This document shows positions 50,018 through 57,890 of a stretch of DNA of 64,000 bases, piece by piece. Position numbers and translations under genes: made by a program. The stretch spans positions 248,001 to 312,000 of the forward strand of contig JBPOEZ010000005.1 of assembly GCA_051252005.1 (NCBI GenBank). The letters are read 5' to 3'. The notes under the pieces were generated by a model that had not been told where the DNA came from, ran no database searches, and saw only the letters and a list, made by a program, of their open reading frames with translations. The DNA is from JACOMS01 sp051252005. GTDB taxonomy: Bacteria; Pseudomonadota; Alphaproteobacteria; Caulobacterales; Maricaulaceae. The first letter of the stretch is position 1; every line of letters starts with the position of its first letter.

Positions 50018-50908
50018 CTAAGCCTTCTTCTCTTTCGGCTCTTCCGCAATACGTTTAGGCGCAGCAGGCGGCCTACGGCGCGCCCAAATCACGATGCAAA
50101 GACCGATGATGACCATAGGCAGGGAATAGCTCATGCCGCGCGTCAGCGGGCCAAAGAGCGGCGCGTCAGGTTCTCTAAAGAACTCCACGAATATGCGAAA
50201 AGTGCCATAGAGGGCAAAGAATAATCCGGCACAAATGCCGGGGCGGGTGAGGGCTTTACGCTTTCGCGTTACAAACCAGAGCACGGCAAAAATAGCGAGA
50301 CCTTCGAGCGCGGCTTCGTAAAGCTGGCTGGGGTGGCGGGGAGACGAGCTTTGATCCGTTTTAAAAATGAACGCCCACGGCACATCGGTCACGCGGCCGT
50401 AAAGCTCTTGATTGACAAAGTTGGCAAGGCGGACAGCGAATATGCCAAGCGGCGCGCCAATCGCGGCCATATCGGCCCAGCGCCACAAACTGACTTTGTG
50501 TTTTTTGGCAACATATAAGACCGCAAGACAAACACCGGCAAAGCCGCCATGAAACGCCATACCGCCTTCCCATACGCGCAGGATGGCGAGGGGATCGGCA
50601 ATGTATTTATCGAGATCATAGAGAAGGGCCGAGCCAAGGCGTCCGCCGAGGATAATCCCCAGCAAGCAATAAAACGCGAAGTCTTCGAGCATAGTTTTGT
50701 TGGGAATAATCTCTGACCCGCGCGTAATGCTTTCGGGGATCCAAAGCGCTTTATTGCGGGAGGTTTTTACGGCCCAATAATAAGCGGCTAAAATACCGAC
50801 AATATAAGACAGGCCATACCATTTGATGCTGAGCGGGCCAGGCAGGGGAATGGCGGTATCGCTTATCCATGGCGGGAAGGTGATGGCATTTGTCAGCAGG
50901 TCAATCAT
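50018..50908 (-). CDS. lgt: prolipoprotein diacylglyceryl transferase
   Basis: 296 residues, about seven transmembrane helices. IKWYGLSYIVGILAAYYWAV, the Lgt signature GGLAFHGG-like GGMAFHGGFAG, RLANFVNQELYGRVTDVPWA and HPSQLYEA are all present. Lgt attaches diacylglycerol to the lipobox cysteine of prolipoproteins in the inner membrane. Substrates visible in this window include the thioredoxin-like protein at 53472 and the dipeptidase at 54901. It is transcribed with the NDUFAF7-like gene downstream. Confidence 0.96.
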   Translation of the reverse strand: MIDLLTNAITFPPWISDTAIPLPGPLSIKWYGLSYIVGILAAYYWAVKTSRNKALWIPESITRGSEIIPNKTMLEDFAFYCLLGIILGGRLGSALLYDLDKYIADPLAILRVWEGGMAFHGGFAGVCLAVLYVAKKHKVSLWRWADMAAIGAPLGIFAVRLANFVNQELYGRVTDVPWAFIFKTDQSSSPRHPSQLYEAALEGLAIFAVLWFVTRKRKALTRPGICAGLFFALYGTFRIFVEFFREPDAPLFGPLTRGMSYSLPMVIIGLCIVIWARRRPPAAPKRIAEEPKEKKA

Positions 50909-51003
50909 GGCGCGGCAATTCGTTCAGGGGTGTCTATGGATTTTGTGTTATAGGGCTACTATATATAAAGAAAGTCAAAATTGACCCATCTGTGAGGCTA
51001 GCC

Positions 51004-51264
51004 ATGCAATCTAAATCAAAACCCCTTGATGACATCACTAATCTTGTCACGAATGCTGTCGGCGCGGTGAAAGGCGTTGGGGACGAAATGAAAGCGATGG
51101 GTCGCGCGCAAGCCGAACGCCTAATCTCGGATATGGATCTTGTCAGCCGCGATGAGTTTGAAATCTTGAAAGAGATGTTTTTAACCGCAAAGGCCGAGAA
51201 CGAAGCGTTAGCTAAAAAGGTTGCAAGCCTTGACCGGCAGGTAAAAGCTTTGAAGAAGGCTTAG
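51004..51264 (+). CDS. UbiK-type ubiquinone biosynthesis accessory factor
   Basis: 86 residues from ATG 51004. DDITNLVTNAVGAVKGVGDE, SRDEFEILKEMFLTAKAENE and the C-terminal coiled coil VASLDRQVKALKK match the BMFP/UbiK family. In enterobacteria UbiK binds UbiJ and lipids to help ubiquinone synthesis; the alphaproteobacterial role is assumed. It is divergent from lgt. Confidence 0.85.
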   Translation: MQSKSKPLDDITNLVTNAVGAVKGVGDEMKAMGRAQAERLISDMDLVSRDEFEILKEMFLTAKAENEALAKKVASLDRQVKALKKA

Positions 51265-51392
51265 TTTTTCGCAAAACTATCCCCAAAATAGCTAAATATA
51301 GTTATCAACAGGGATTGAATAACTATATCTTGTATTTTCCGCACAATTTCTTAACGTATCATTAATAAATGTAACGGTGGGAATGCGGCGCT

Positions 51393-51926
51393 ATGAACCT
51401 CGCAGACGAACAACAAGTAAGACCACAAGCGAGCCTAAAGGGCTTGCTTGCCGCGCGGCATAATCCGCTCTCTGTATTTGAGCGGTTGTCTGTTGCCGAG
51501 CATTATGAATATGAGCGCGTGTCCGATACAGAGCTTCATGTTTCCTTGCCCGGTCTTTGGTGTCATCACGATGTGACCCTGACATGGGATGTCCAGACCG
51601 AACAAATAAAGCTTATTCTTAGTTTCGATGGGCGGACGCCCGGCGGACGCTCCAACGATATTTGCCGGCTTATGTCGCTTATCAATGAACGGTTGAGCAT
51701 CGGGCATTTTGATTATTGGGATAAAACCGGCACGCTCGTGTACCGTAATGCGCAATCCCTGCGCGGCGGCGCCCGGCTGAAGACGGAACAGGCGCAAGAC
51801 CTGATCGCTCTCGCGCTCGACGCGGCTGAAAGAGGCTATCCAGCCTGTCAGTATGTAGTCTGGGCCGGAAAGTCTCCTGAGGACGCGCTGACGTCGGCGC
51901 TCGTCGATTTGGCGGCGTATCCCTAA
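51393..51926 (+). CDS. YbjN domain protein
   Basis: 177 residues. A short N-terminal tail, then the YbjN fold with ELHVSLPGLWCHHDVTLTWD, RLMSLINERLSIGHFDYWDK and DLIALALDAAERGYPACQYV. YbjN-like proteins resemble type III secretion chaperones, and loss affects motility and stress responses in E. coli; the function here is unknown. The stop is followed directly by proC (1 bp), as in many alphaproteobacteria. Confidence 0.9.
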   Translation: MNLADEQQVRPQASLKGLLAARHNPLSVFERLSVAEHYEYERVSDTELHVSLPGLWCHHDVTLTWDVQTEQIKLILSFDGRTPGGRSNDICRLMSLINERLSIGHFDYWDKTGTLVYRNAQSLRGGARLKTEQAQDLIALALDAAERGYPACQYVVWAGKSPEDALTSALVDLAAYP

Positions 51927-51927
51927 T

Positions 51928-52749
51928 ATGGAAGATCCGGATTTCCTCATTGTTGGGGCAGGCCGTATGGGCGGCGCGCTATTATCTGGCTGGATTAAAG
52001 GCCGCAGAAAAGCCATGCGCCCAGAGCAGCTTACCATTATTGACCCTTCGCCAAGCGAAGCGGCTCTCACGGCGATTGAAAACGGCGCGGTCTACCTCAA
52101 AAACCCTGACGCGTCCCTTCGCACTGTGTCGTGCGTTCTGCTGGCGATAAAGCCGCAAATGTTTGACGTCTTAGCCCCTGCGCTTGCGGCACACCTTCCC
52201 AAAGGCTGTCTTATCATCTCAATCTTGGCGGGGACGACGATGACAAGTCTTCGCGCTATATTTCCAGAACAAGCCATTATTCGCGCCATGCCCAATACAC
52301 CCGCCTCTATTGGGGCGGGGATTACCGCCTTTACTTGCGCCCCTGATGTGAGCGATGAGCAGCGCGTATTAGCGCGTAAGCTTTTGTCCGCAGGCGGGAA
52401 GGTGCACGAGGTCGCAAATGAGCATTTAATTGATGTCGTCACCGCAGTCTCCGGCTCTGGCCCCGCCTATATTTTCCACATGGTGGAAGCTTTGCAAGTC
52501 GCCGCGATCAGCAACGGAATGCCAGAAGATATTGCGCCAGATTTTGCGCGGCAAACCATTATCGGCGCAGGGGCCTTGCTCAAGGAAAGCCCGCTCAGCG
52601 CGACAGAACTTCGGCAAGCGGTCACATCGCCAAACGGCACAACCCAAGCCGCGCTTGATGTTTTGATGAGCGCAGAAGGCCTACCGCCTCTCATGCGAGA
52701 AACCGTCAGCGCCGCCCTAAAACGCGCCAAAGAATTAGGGCAAGGCTAA
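51928..52749 (+). CDS. proC: pyrroline-5-carboxylate reductase
   Basis: 273 residues. The NADPH-binding start FLIVGAGRMGGALLSGWI, then VLLAIKPQMFDVLAP, IIRAMPNTPASIGAGITAF, TAVSGSGPAYIFHMVEALQ and LRQAVTSPNGTTQAALDVL, the proline site. It makes L-proline from pyrroline-5-carboxylate. The gene is one base after the YbjN gene and overlaps the tail of the convergent protease gene by 4 bp. Confidence 0.97.
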   Translation: MEDPDFLIVGAGRMGGALLSGWIKGRRKAMRPEQLTIIDPSPSEAALTAIENGAVYLKNPDASLRTVSCVLLAIKPQMFDVLAPALAAHLPKGCLIISILAGTTMTSLRAIFPEQAIIRAMPNTPASIGAGITAFTCAPDVSDEQRVLARKLLSAGGKVHEVANEHLIDVVTAVSGSGPAYIFHMVEALQVAAISNGMPEDIAPDFARQTIIGAGALLKESPLSATELRQAVTSPNGTTQAALDVLMSAEGLPPLMRETVSAALKRAKELGQG

Positions 52750-53426
52750 GCCGTATTTGAGGCCGCTTGAACTGCGTCCCATACTGCACTTAGGGATACG
52801 AAATCACAGCTTTCGTCTGGGTCTCTATCGGCGTTGAGGTCGGCGGGGGAATTGCGGGTAATGAGGATGCCAAGGGGTAATCCCGTTTTCGTGTCGATGA
52901 CGGGGCCGCCGCTCATGCCTGTGACGACGGGTTCGTCTGGCGTTTGAATATGCATGATCCATATGCCAGAGCCTTGGCCGCGTTCGAGGTAAACCGTGCC
53001 CGTTCTAGCCTCCATAGACTGCGCCCCCGCAGGAAAGCCGAAAGCCGTCACAGACTGCCCTCTTACGGGGAGAGGGGGCGGCGCGCTAGGCAGTGTGCAG
53101 CCTTTAAAAGCCGCGTCGAGGCCCGCAGGCCAAATCGTTTCGCTTGCATTTTTGGGCGTAAAGTCCGGCCATTTATGTCCAGCATCAGTCAGCACATGCC
53201 CCGCCGTGATCCAGCCATCCCAAGCGGCAAAGAAGCTCGCGTAACACTGAAAGCCGCGCTCATTGTAAAAGTGCCGCTTAACATCGCAGACAGGATCAAT
53301 AGCGCGGCGGGACACAGGGGCAGGGCTAACAACGGGCGCTGGAAGCGAAGAAGGCAGCGTGCGTTTTCGAGGCCAATGGAATAAAGGAAATAGAGGCATG
53401 AATTTACTCTGTATGAGGCGGAGCAT
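52746..53426 (-). CDS. trypsin-like serine peptidase
   Basis: 226 residues (217 if ATG 53399 is the start). A Pro-rich N-terminal region, then an S1-like fold: His in WDGWITAGHVLTD, Asp candidate in WPAGLDAAF and Ser in VTGMSGGPVID. The four cysteines (VCDVKRH, FQCYASF, GCTLP, ESCDF) suggest oxidised location, but no strong signal peptide is visible. The substrate is unknown. It is convergent with proC. Confidence 0.78.
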   Translation of the reverse strand: MLRLIQSKFMPLFPLFHWPRKRTLPSSLPAPVVSPAPVSRRAIDPVCDVKRHFYNERGFQCYASFFAAWDGWITAGHVLTDAGHKWPDFTPKNASETIWPAGLDAAFKGCTLPSAPPPLPVRGQSVTAFGFPAGAQSMEARTGTVYLERGQGSGIWIMHIQTPDEPVVTGMSGGPVIDTKTGLPLGILITRNSPADLNADRDPDESCDFVSLSAVWDAVQAASNTA

Positions 53427-53471
53427 TTACACAAGAGCCGAGCGTGCTATCGTATCTCAAAGGAGATAATT

Positions 53472-54038
53472 ATGGTCTATGTGAGAATATTACTGTCAGG
53501 TTTATTGGCGGCAAGTTTAACGGCGTGCACGACGGCGCCTTCGATGGCCCAGCCGCAAGAGGCGACGGATCTCTTCCATACATCCATGCCCAAAGCTCAT
53601 GATGAACCAAGACCTTATAATGCTGAAAGCGACGCGAAAGCTGACGTAGCAGCGGCTTTGGAAACGGCGAAGGCCGAGGGCAAAATGACGATCGTCGCCA
53701 TGGGTGCGAACTGGTGCCATGATAGCCGAGGGCTTGCAGCGCAGTTTGAGAAAGAACGGTTTACGCCGCTGTTCGAAGATCATTACGAACTTGTCTATGT
53801 GGATGTAGGGCAAAGGGATCGCAATATCGACATTGCGCAAAACTTTGGTGTGGACGCCATTTACGGGACGCCAACCGTCTTTGTCGTGGACACGGACGGA
53901 ACCGTCTTGAACCTAGACACTGCGCCGACATGGCGTAACGCGGATAGCCGTTCAGAAGATGACATCTGGGATTACTTTAACGGCTTCACCCAAGACGTTG
54001 ATACAAAAGATGAGGCCGCAATAAAGCCGGACGAGTAA
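53472..54038 (+). CDS. thioredoxin-like lipoprotein with CxxS motif
   Basis: 188 residues. The signal ends in the lipobox LTAC (ASLTACTTAPSM), so the protein should be lipid-anchored by Lgt and face the periplasm. The thioredoxin fold carries GANWCHDSRGLAAQF, where the second active-site cysteine is replaced by Ser, and YGTPTVFVVDTDG with the cis-Pro. A CxxS site favours isomerase or mixed-disulfide trapping rather than reduction. The gene stands alone. Confidence 0.85.
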   Translation: MVYVRILLSGLLAASLTACTTAPSMAQPQEATDLFHTSMPKAHDEPRPYNAESDAKADVAAALETAKAEGKMTIVAMGANWCHDSRGLAAQFEKERFTPLFEDHYELVYVDVGQRDRNIDIAQNFGVDAIYGTPTVFVVDTDGTVLNLDTAPTWRNADSRSEDDIWDYFNGFTQDVDTKDEAAIKPDE

Positions 54039-54087
54039 AGCGGGTAGTGAAAGTCAGCGCCAAAGACGCTGACTTATAATCGCATAA

Positions 54088-54762
54088 TTATGTATTATCT
54101 TCGAGCAAGCCGAGTTTAAAAATAAGGCCCGCAAGGACTGCGCCGATAGCCGGCGCGGCAAAGAAGAGCCAAACTTGGCCTAGTCCTGTAAACAATGCCG
54201 GACCAAAACTACGGGCCGGATTGACGGAGACGCCTGTCACCTGAATACCAACGAGGTGAATAACGTATAATGTCAAACCAATCGCGAGTCCGGCCATAGC
54301 GGCGGGCGCTTTCTTATGTGTTGCGCCTAAAATAACGACAACAAAAAGGAAGGTGGCGACAACTTCGAATAGGAAGGCGGCTTGAAGGGAATATTCCCCA
54401 AGGTAGCCTGGGCCCCATCCATTTTGTCCAAGACCATTGACGACCAAATCGTAATCCGCTTTGCCACTAGCAATCATATAGACGAGCGCTGCGCCAGTGA
54501 CGGCGCCCATAAATTGCGCGATCCAATATTGTAGCATTGCCCCAACGCTCATACGGCCAGAGATGAAAGCGCCTAAGGAAACAGCCGGATTAACATGACA
54601 TCCCGAAATCGGTCCAATGCCGTAAGCCATTGCAACAATCGCGAGGCCAAAGGCGGCTGCGATACCGGCTTGTCCGATTTCCGCGCCTCCCAAAACGGCT
54701 GCGCCGCACCCAAACAGAACGAGCGTTGCCGTCCCGATAAACTCTGCTAAAAACTTTTTCAT
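54088..54762 (-). CDS. aqpZ: aquaporin Z-type water channel
   Basis: 224 residues with six transmembrane helices and both NPA boxes: GCHVNPAVSLGAF and VSVNPARSFGPALF. The Arg after the second NPA and the short loops point to a water channel rather than a glycerol facilitator. MKKFLAEFIGTATLVLFGCG is the typical AqpZ start. It is transcribed singly, convergent with the thioredoxin-like gene. Confidence 0.95.
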   Translation of the reverse strand: MKKFLAEFIGTATLVLFGCGAAVLGGAEIGQAGIAAAFGLAIVAMAYGIGPISGCHVNPAVSLGAFISGRMSVGAMLQYWIAQFMGAVTGAALVYMIASGKADYDLVVNGLGQNGWGPGYLGEYSLQAAFLFEVVATFLFVVVILGATHKKAPAAMAGLAIGLTLYVIHLVGIQVTGVSVNPARSFGPALFTGLGQVWLFFAAPAIGAVLAGLIFKLGLLEDNT

Positions 54763-54900
54763 AATATCCCTCTAGATTCATATGCGCCGCAAAAGTGCGA
54801 ACGCGAAGCCCCATGAATATATCGAAGACAAGGCTTGAATAGGAGATGAACGAGAGGGTGGCTCACCTTTGGGGGCAGGCTGGATGGATGGCCAGAGCCG

Positions 54901-56112
54901 CTAGGGCGCTTTGCCTTTTTCAGCCGCTTCCATGACCCGCAAGAGGTTCCCGCCCCAGATTTTGGCTATGTCGGCTCTGGAATATCCGCGCGCGACAAGC
55001 TCGGCAGTGACGTTCTTTGTTTCGGACGCGTCTTCCCACCCGTCAATGCCGCCGCCGCCGTCAAAATCGGACGCGATGCCGACATGGTCGATACCGGCGA
55101 CTTTTACGGCGTGATCAATATGGTCGACAAAGTCGGCAACAGAGGCGCGCGGTTCTATTTTCCACATACCTTTCAGGCGAGTTTCATAGTCGGCTTGAGC
55201 TGCGCTGCTCATCATTGAACGAGCTTCGGGCGTATCAAGTCCCATTTCTTTTTTAAGGTCTTCTTGGAAGGCGTCTTGCTCTGCCGTATAGGGCTTAACA
55301 TAGGCATCAAGGGCCACAATCTGTGCGACGCCGTTCACATCGCGAATTTTACGCAGCTGCTCATCATCAAGGTTTCTAGCCGAGTCGGCGATAGCTTTGA
55401 CGCCGGAGTGCGAGGCAATGATAGGCGCGCGCGATAAATCCGCCGCCTGCATCATGGTCTCTTTTCCGGCGTGAGAGACATCAACCATGATCCCCGCTTC
55501 GTTCATGGCGAGAACAAGGGAGCGCCCCAGTTCAGAGAGGCCATTATGGCGGGGGCCATTATCGCGCTCAGGGTTAGCATTGGAGCTGTCGCCAAATTGG
55601 TTGTGACCGAAATGGGTGATGCCCATATAGCGCACGCCGCGTTCGGCCCAGCTTGGGACTTCATCGAGAGACTCTCCGAGCGGATAGGCATTTTCCATGC
55701 CGACAAGAACGGCATGCTTACCGCTGGCTATGATGCGGCGAACGTCGCTGGCAGTTTTCGCCAGTTCGACTTGATTATAGTATTTCTTGTTCAGGGCCTG
55801 AATGGCCGAAATGCGGGTTTCGGCAATTTTGCTGGCTGTTGTATACCCCTCCGCTGTGAGCTTGCCTTGCGGCGTGTAAACAATAAAGAACGCGGCATCG
55901 AGCCCGCCGGCTGTGAGCTTGCCCAAATCGACTTGCAAATCCGTCGCCGTACCGGGGTCAATTTCGGTCATATAGGTCAGCGGAATATCCACATGCGTGT
56001 CTATCGTTGTGAGGCCAGCATGCAGCGCGTCTACATCAAGGACTGTCTTCGCCGGAGCAGTAGCGCAAGCCGACAGTGATAGCGTGAGAAGGATAGGAAT
56101 GATTTTTTGCAT
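54901..56112 (-). CDS. M19 membrane dipeptidase lipoprotein
   Basis: 403 residues. The signal ends in a lipobox (LTLSLSACATAP). The peptidase domain has the zinc ligands DTHVDIPL, the bridging Glu in LVGMENAYPLG, His motifs DVSHAGKE and ASHSGVKAI, and DHVGIASDFDGGG near the end. M19 enzymes cleave dipeptides, including D-amino-acid-containing ones from peptidoglycan. It is probably attached to the periplasmic side of a membrane. Confidence 0.93.
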   Translation of the reverse strand: MQKIIPILLTLSLSACATAPAKTVLDVDALHAGLTTIDTHVDIPLTYMTEIDPGTATDLQVDLGKLTAGGLDAAFFIVYTPQGKLTAEGYTTASKIAETRISAIQALNKKYYNQVELAKTASDVRRIIASGKHAVLVGMENAYPLGESLDEVPSWAERGVRYMGITHFGHNQFGDSSNANPERDNGPRHNGLSELGRSLVLAMNEAGIMVDVSHAGKETMMQAADLSRAPIIASHSGVKAIADSARNLDDEQLRKIRDVNGVAQIVALDAYVKPYTAEQDAFQEDLKKEMGLDTPEARSMMSSAAQADYETRLKGMWKIEPRASVADFVDHIDHAVKVAGIDHVGIASDFDGGGGIDGWEDASETKNVTAELVARGYSRADIAKIWGGNLLRVMEAAEKGKAP

Positions 56113-56287
56113 GATGGGCCCCTATGATAGCGGCGATTATATTATGTCTGCCGCGTAAATGTTGTGCCGTTTATATCCTGCTCGCCCGCATAAATATAGG
56201 TTTCATTGCGACGCGCTTTGTTGCCCTGTTTTCACGAATTTTGTAGGGTCTTATAGGCGTACTTAGTGTTAGTCTAAGCCGAATGAT

Positions 56288-56881
56288 TTAACGACGGAGG
56301 CGCTCAAAATCATGCGCCATATCTTCTGCGAGATTTTCTATATCTCGCGCGTCGGTTCCGCGTTGATGCTCAATCTTCAAGGCTGATAAACTGGATTGGT
56401 AACGTAGAGCCAGTCTTCTGCAGTCGGTGTCCTGAGGAATTTCTCCCATGGCTTTAGCTTTGTCGAAGAGATCAACGAAGACAGAATTCAGTTGTGCCAG
56501 ATAACGCCGTGCGTCTTCGGCTATGGCCGTGTCTAATGTCATTTCGCCCAATATAGTTTTAATCAACATACAAGCGTGACAGGGCTCGCCGGTTTTCAGA
56601 GGGCGTCCAACCTCCCGTAAGTTATGCGTTAAGACGTTAAGCGGGGAATTTTCGGTTTCCAAAAGAGATTGAAACTGATTTTGCAGAGTTTGAAAGTATC
56701 GTTCCAGTGTCGCGCGGTACAGATCTTCTTTGCTATTAAACGCTGCGTATATACTGCCCGGTTTCATTTTTAAGGCGGCTTCGAGATCTTTAAGAGAAGT
56801 GGCGTGATAGCCTTTCGCCCAAAATAAGGTCATGGCGGCATTTAGGGCAGTATCGCGGTCATAGGGACGAGCACGGATCAT
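56288..56881 (-). CDS. TetR/AcrR-family regulator
   Basis: 197 residues. The N-terminal HTH is DTALNAAMTLFWAKGYHATS followed by LKDLEAALKMKPGSIYAAFN and KEDLYRATLERY. The ligand domain has a Cys pair in GEPCHACMLIK, as in regulators related to NemR/ComR that sense electrophiles. It is divergent from the carboxymuconolactone-decarboxylase-like gene, and two palindromes lie between them, so it most likely represses that gene and itself. Confidence 0.92.
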   Translation of the reverse strand: MIRARPYDRDTALNAAMTLFWAKGYHATSLKDLEAALKMKPGSIYAAFNSKEDLYRATLERYFQTLQNQFQSLLETENSPLNVLTHNLREVGRPLKTGEPCHACMLIKTILGEMTLDTAIAEDARRYLAQLNSVFVDLFDKAKAMGEIPQDTDCRRLALRYQSSLSALKIEHQRGTDARDIENLAEDMAHDFERLRR

Positions 56882-56943
56882 ATGGGCCTTTTAATCATTG
56901 CGTCCATCTGTGTCACGGAACATTCCTCACTGATGTATCACAT

Positions 56944-56983
56944 TTGAGTGATCACTCAATAATCATCTTGAGTGATTAATCAA
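56944..56983. promoter_or_regulatory. paired palindromic operators for the TetR regulator
   Basis: TTGAGTGATCACTCAA (56944-56959) is a perfect 16-bp palindrome. TTGAGTGATTAATCAA (56968-56983) is a near copy with two mismatches, 24 bp away, about two helical turns. They lie between the divergent TetR gene and the gene at 57043, overlapping the likely promoters. Confidence 0.85.
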
Positions 56984-57042
56984 CACTCCCTACTTACGCT
57001 TTATCCGATCACGGAGACACCTAGATTTTAAAGGACGTTATG

Positions 57043-57597
57043 ATGACTGATTTTACATTACACACTGAAGAAACAGCCCCTGATGCCAGTAAGCCATTAC
57101 TGGCAGATTCTCAAAAGGCATATGGGATGATTCCAAACCTACACGCCACAATGGCCGAAGCCCCAGGCTTACTTGAAGCCTATGAGGTGCTCGGTACGTT
57201 ACTGGGAGATAGCAGCTTTGATAAAGACGAGCTCACAGTTGTCTGGCAAACCATCAATGTTGAACATGCGTGCCATTACTGCGTTCCGGCCCATACAGGC
57301 ATTGCCAAGACCATGAAGGTGGACGATGCCATAACGGACGCTCTTAGAGACGAAACACCATTGCCAAGCGCCCACCTTGAAGCCTTGCGTGATTTTACCT
57401 TGAACGTTGTGCGTAATCGCGGCGAAGTTGATGATGTTGCTGTCAATAATTTCTTATCGGCAGGCTACACGAAACGGCATGTCCTAGAAGTGATTCTTGG
57501 AACCGCCCATAAGACGATTTCGAACTATACTAATCACATTGCGCAGACACCTGTAGACACTGCCTTTCAAAAGTTTGAATGGCATAAGGCCGCTTAA
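57043..57597 (+). CDS. carboxymuconolactone decarboxylase/AhpD-like protein
   Basis: 184 residues from ATG 57043 (AGGA 8 nt upstream). The AhpD-like active site is EHACHYCVPAH, with two cysteines separated by HY and a following His, as in peroxidase or hydroperoxide-reducing members. IPNLHATMAEAPGLLEAYEV is the usual start of the helical domain. It is controlled by the divergent TetR regulator, which suggests a response to a reactive compound. Confidence 0.9.
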   Translation: MTDFTLHTEETAPDASKPLLADSQKAYGMIPNLHATMAEAPGLLEAYEVLGTLLGDSSFDKDELTVVWQTINVEHACHYCVPAHTGIAKTMKVDDAITDALRDETPLPSAHLEALRDFTLNVVRNRGEVDDVAVNNFLSAGYTKRHVLEVILGTAHKTISNYTNHIAQTPVDTAFQKFEWHKAA

Positions 57598-57617
57598 TCC
57601 CTCCTGAGCGGCCCAGA

Positions 57618-57647
57618 GTTGGGGCGGCCTTCCCCTGCCGCCCCAAC
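57618..57647 (+). terminator. terminator of the AhpD-like gene
   Basis: GTTGGGGCGG (57618-57627) pairs perfectly with CCGCCCCAAC (57638-57647) around a 10-nt loop, 20 bp after the stop. The 3' flank is CAATGTTTT, a short T run. Confidence 0.75.
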
Positions 57648-57659
57648 CAATGTTTTCAC

Positions 57660-57773
57660 CTAAACCACACTTTTTATGTCATCGACTGCGATACGCCCCA
57701 CACGTAGGTCTTCCCACAAAGAGACCGATTTGCGGTCGATGACGCCTTTAATCGCTGCGGATACCGCGCAACA
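57660..57773 (-). pseudogene. probable 3' fragment of a decayed gene
   Basis: On the minus strand, a frame open from 57773 to TAG at 57662-57660 reads VSAAIKGVIDRKSVSLWEDL, then RVGRIAVDDIKSVV. It looks like a true protein C-terminus, but it has no start codon and a stop sits upstream at 57776-57774. I cannot name the family. It may be what is left of a gene between the AhpD-like gene and rpoC. Confidence 0.3.
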
Positions 57774-57834
57774 TCAGTTGGTATTGACGCTATAATTATG
57801 GCCCAACTATTCCTTCGAAAAATAGTACCCCATG

Positions 57835-57870
57835 AAAAAAGCCGCCCTCGTTTCCGAGAGCGGCTTTTTT
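57835..57870. terminator. bidirectional terminator downstream of rpoC
   Basis: AAAAAAGCCGC (57835-57845) and GCGGCTTTTTT (57860-57870) form a stem extended by CTCG/CGAG around TTTC, with one internal mismatch. T runs are present on both strands. It ends the rpoBC transcript 21 bp after the rpoC stop. Confidence 0.92.
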
Positions 57871-57890
57871 ATTAGGTATGGGTTGCGGGC

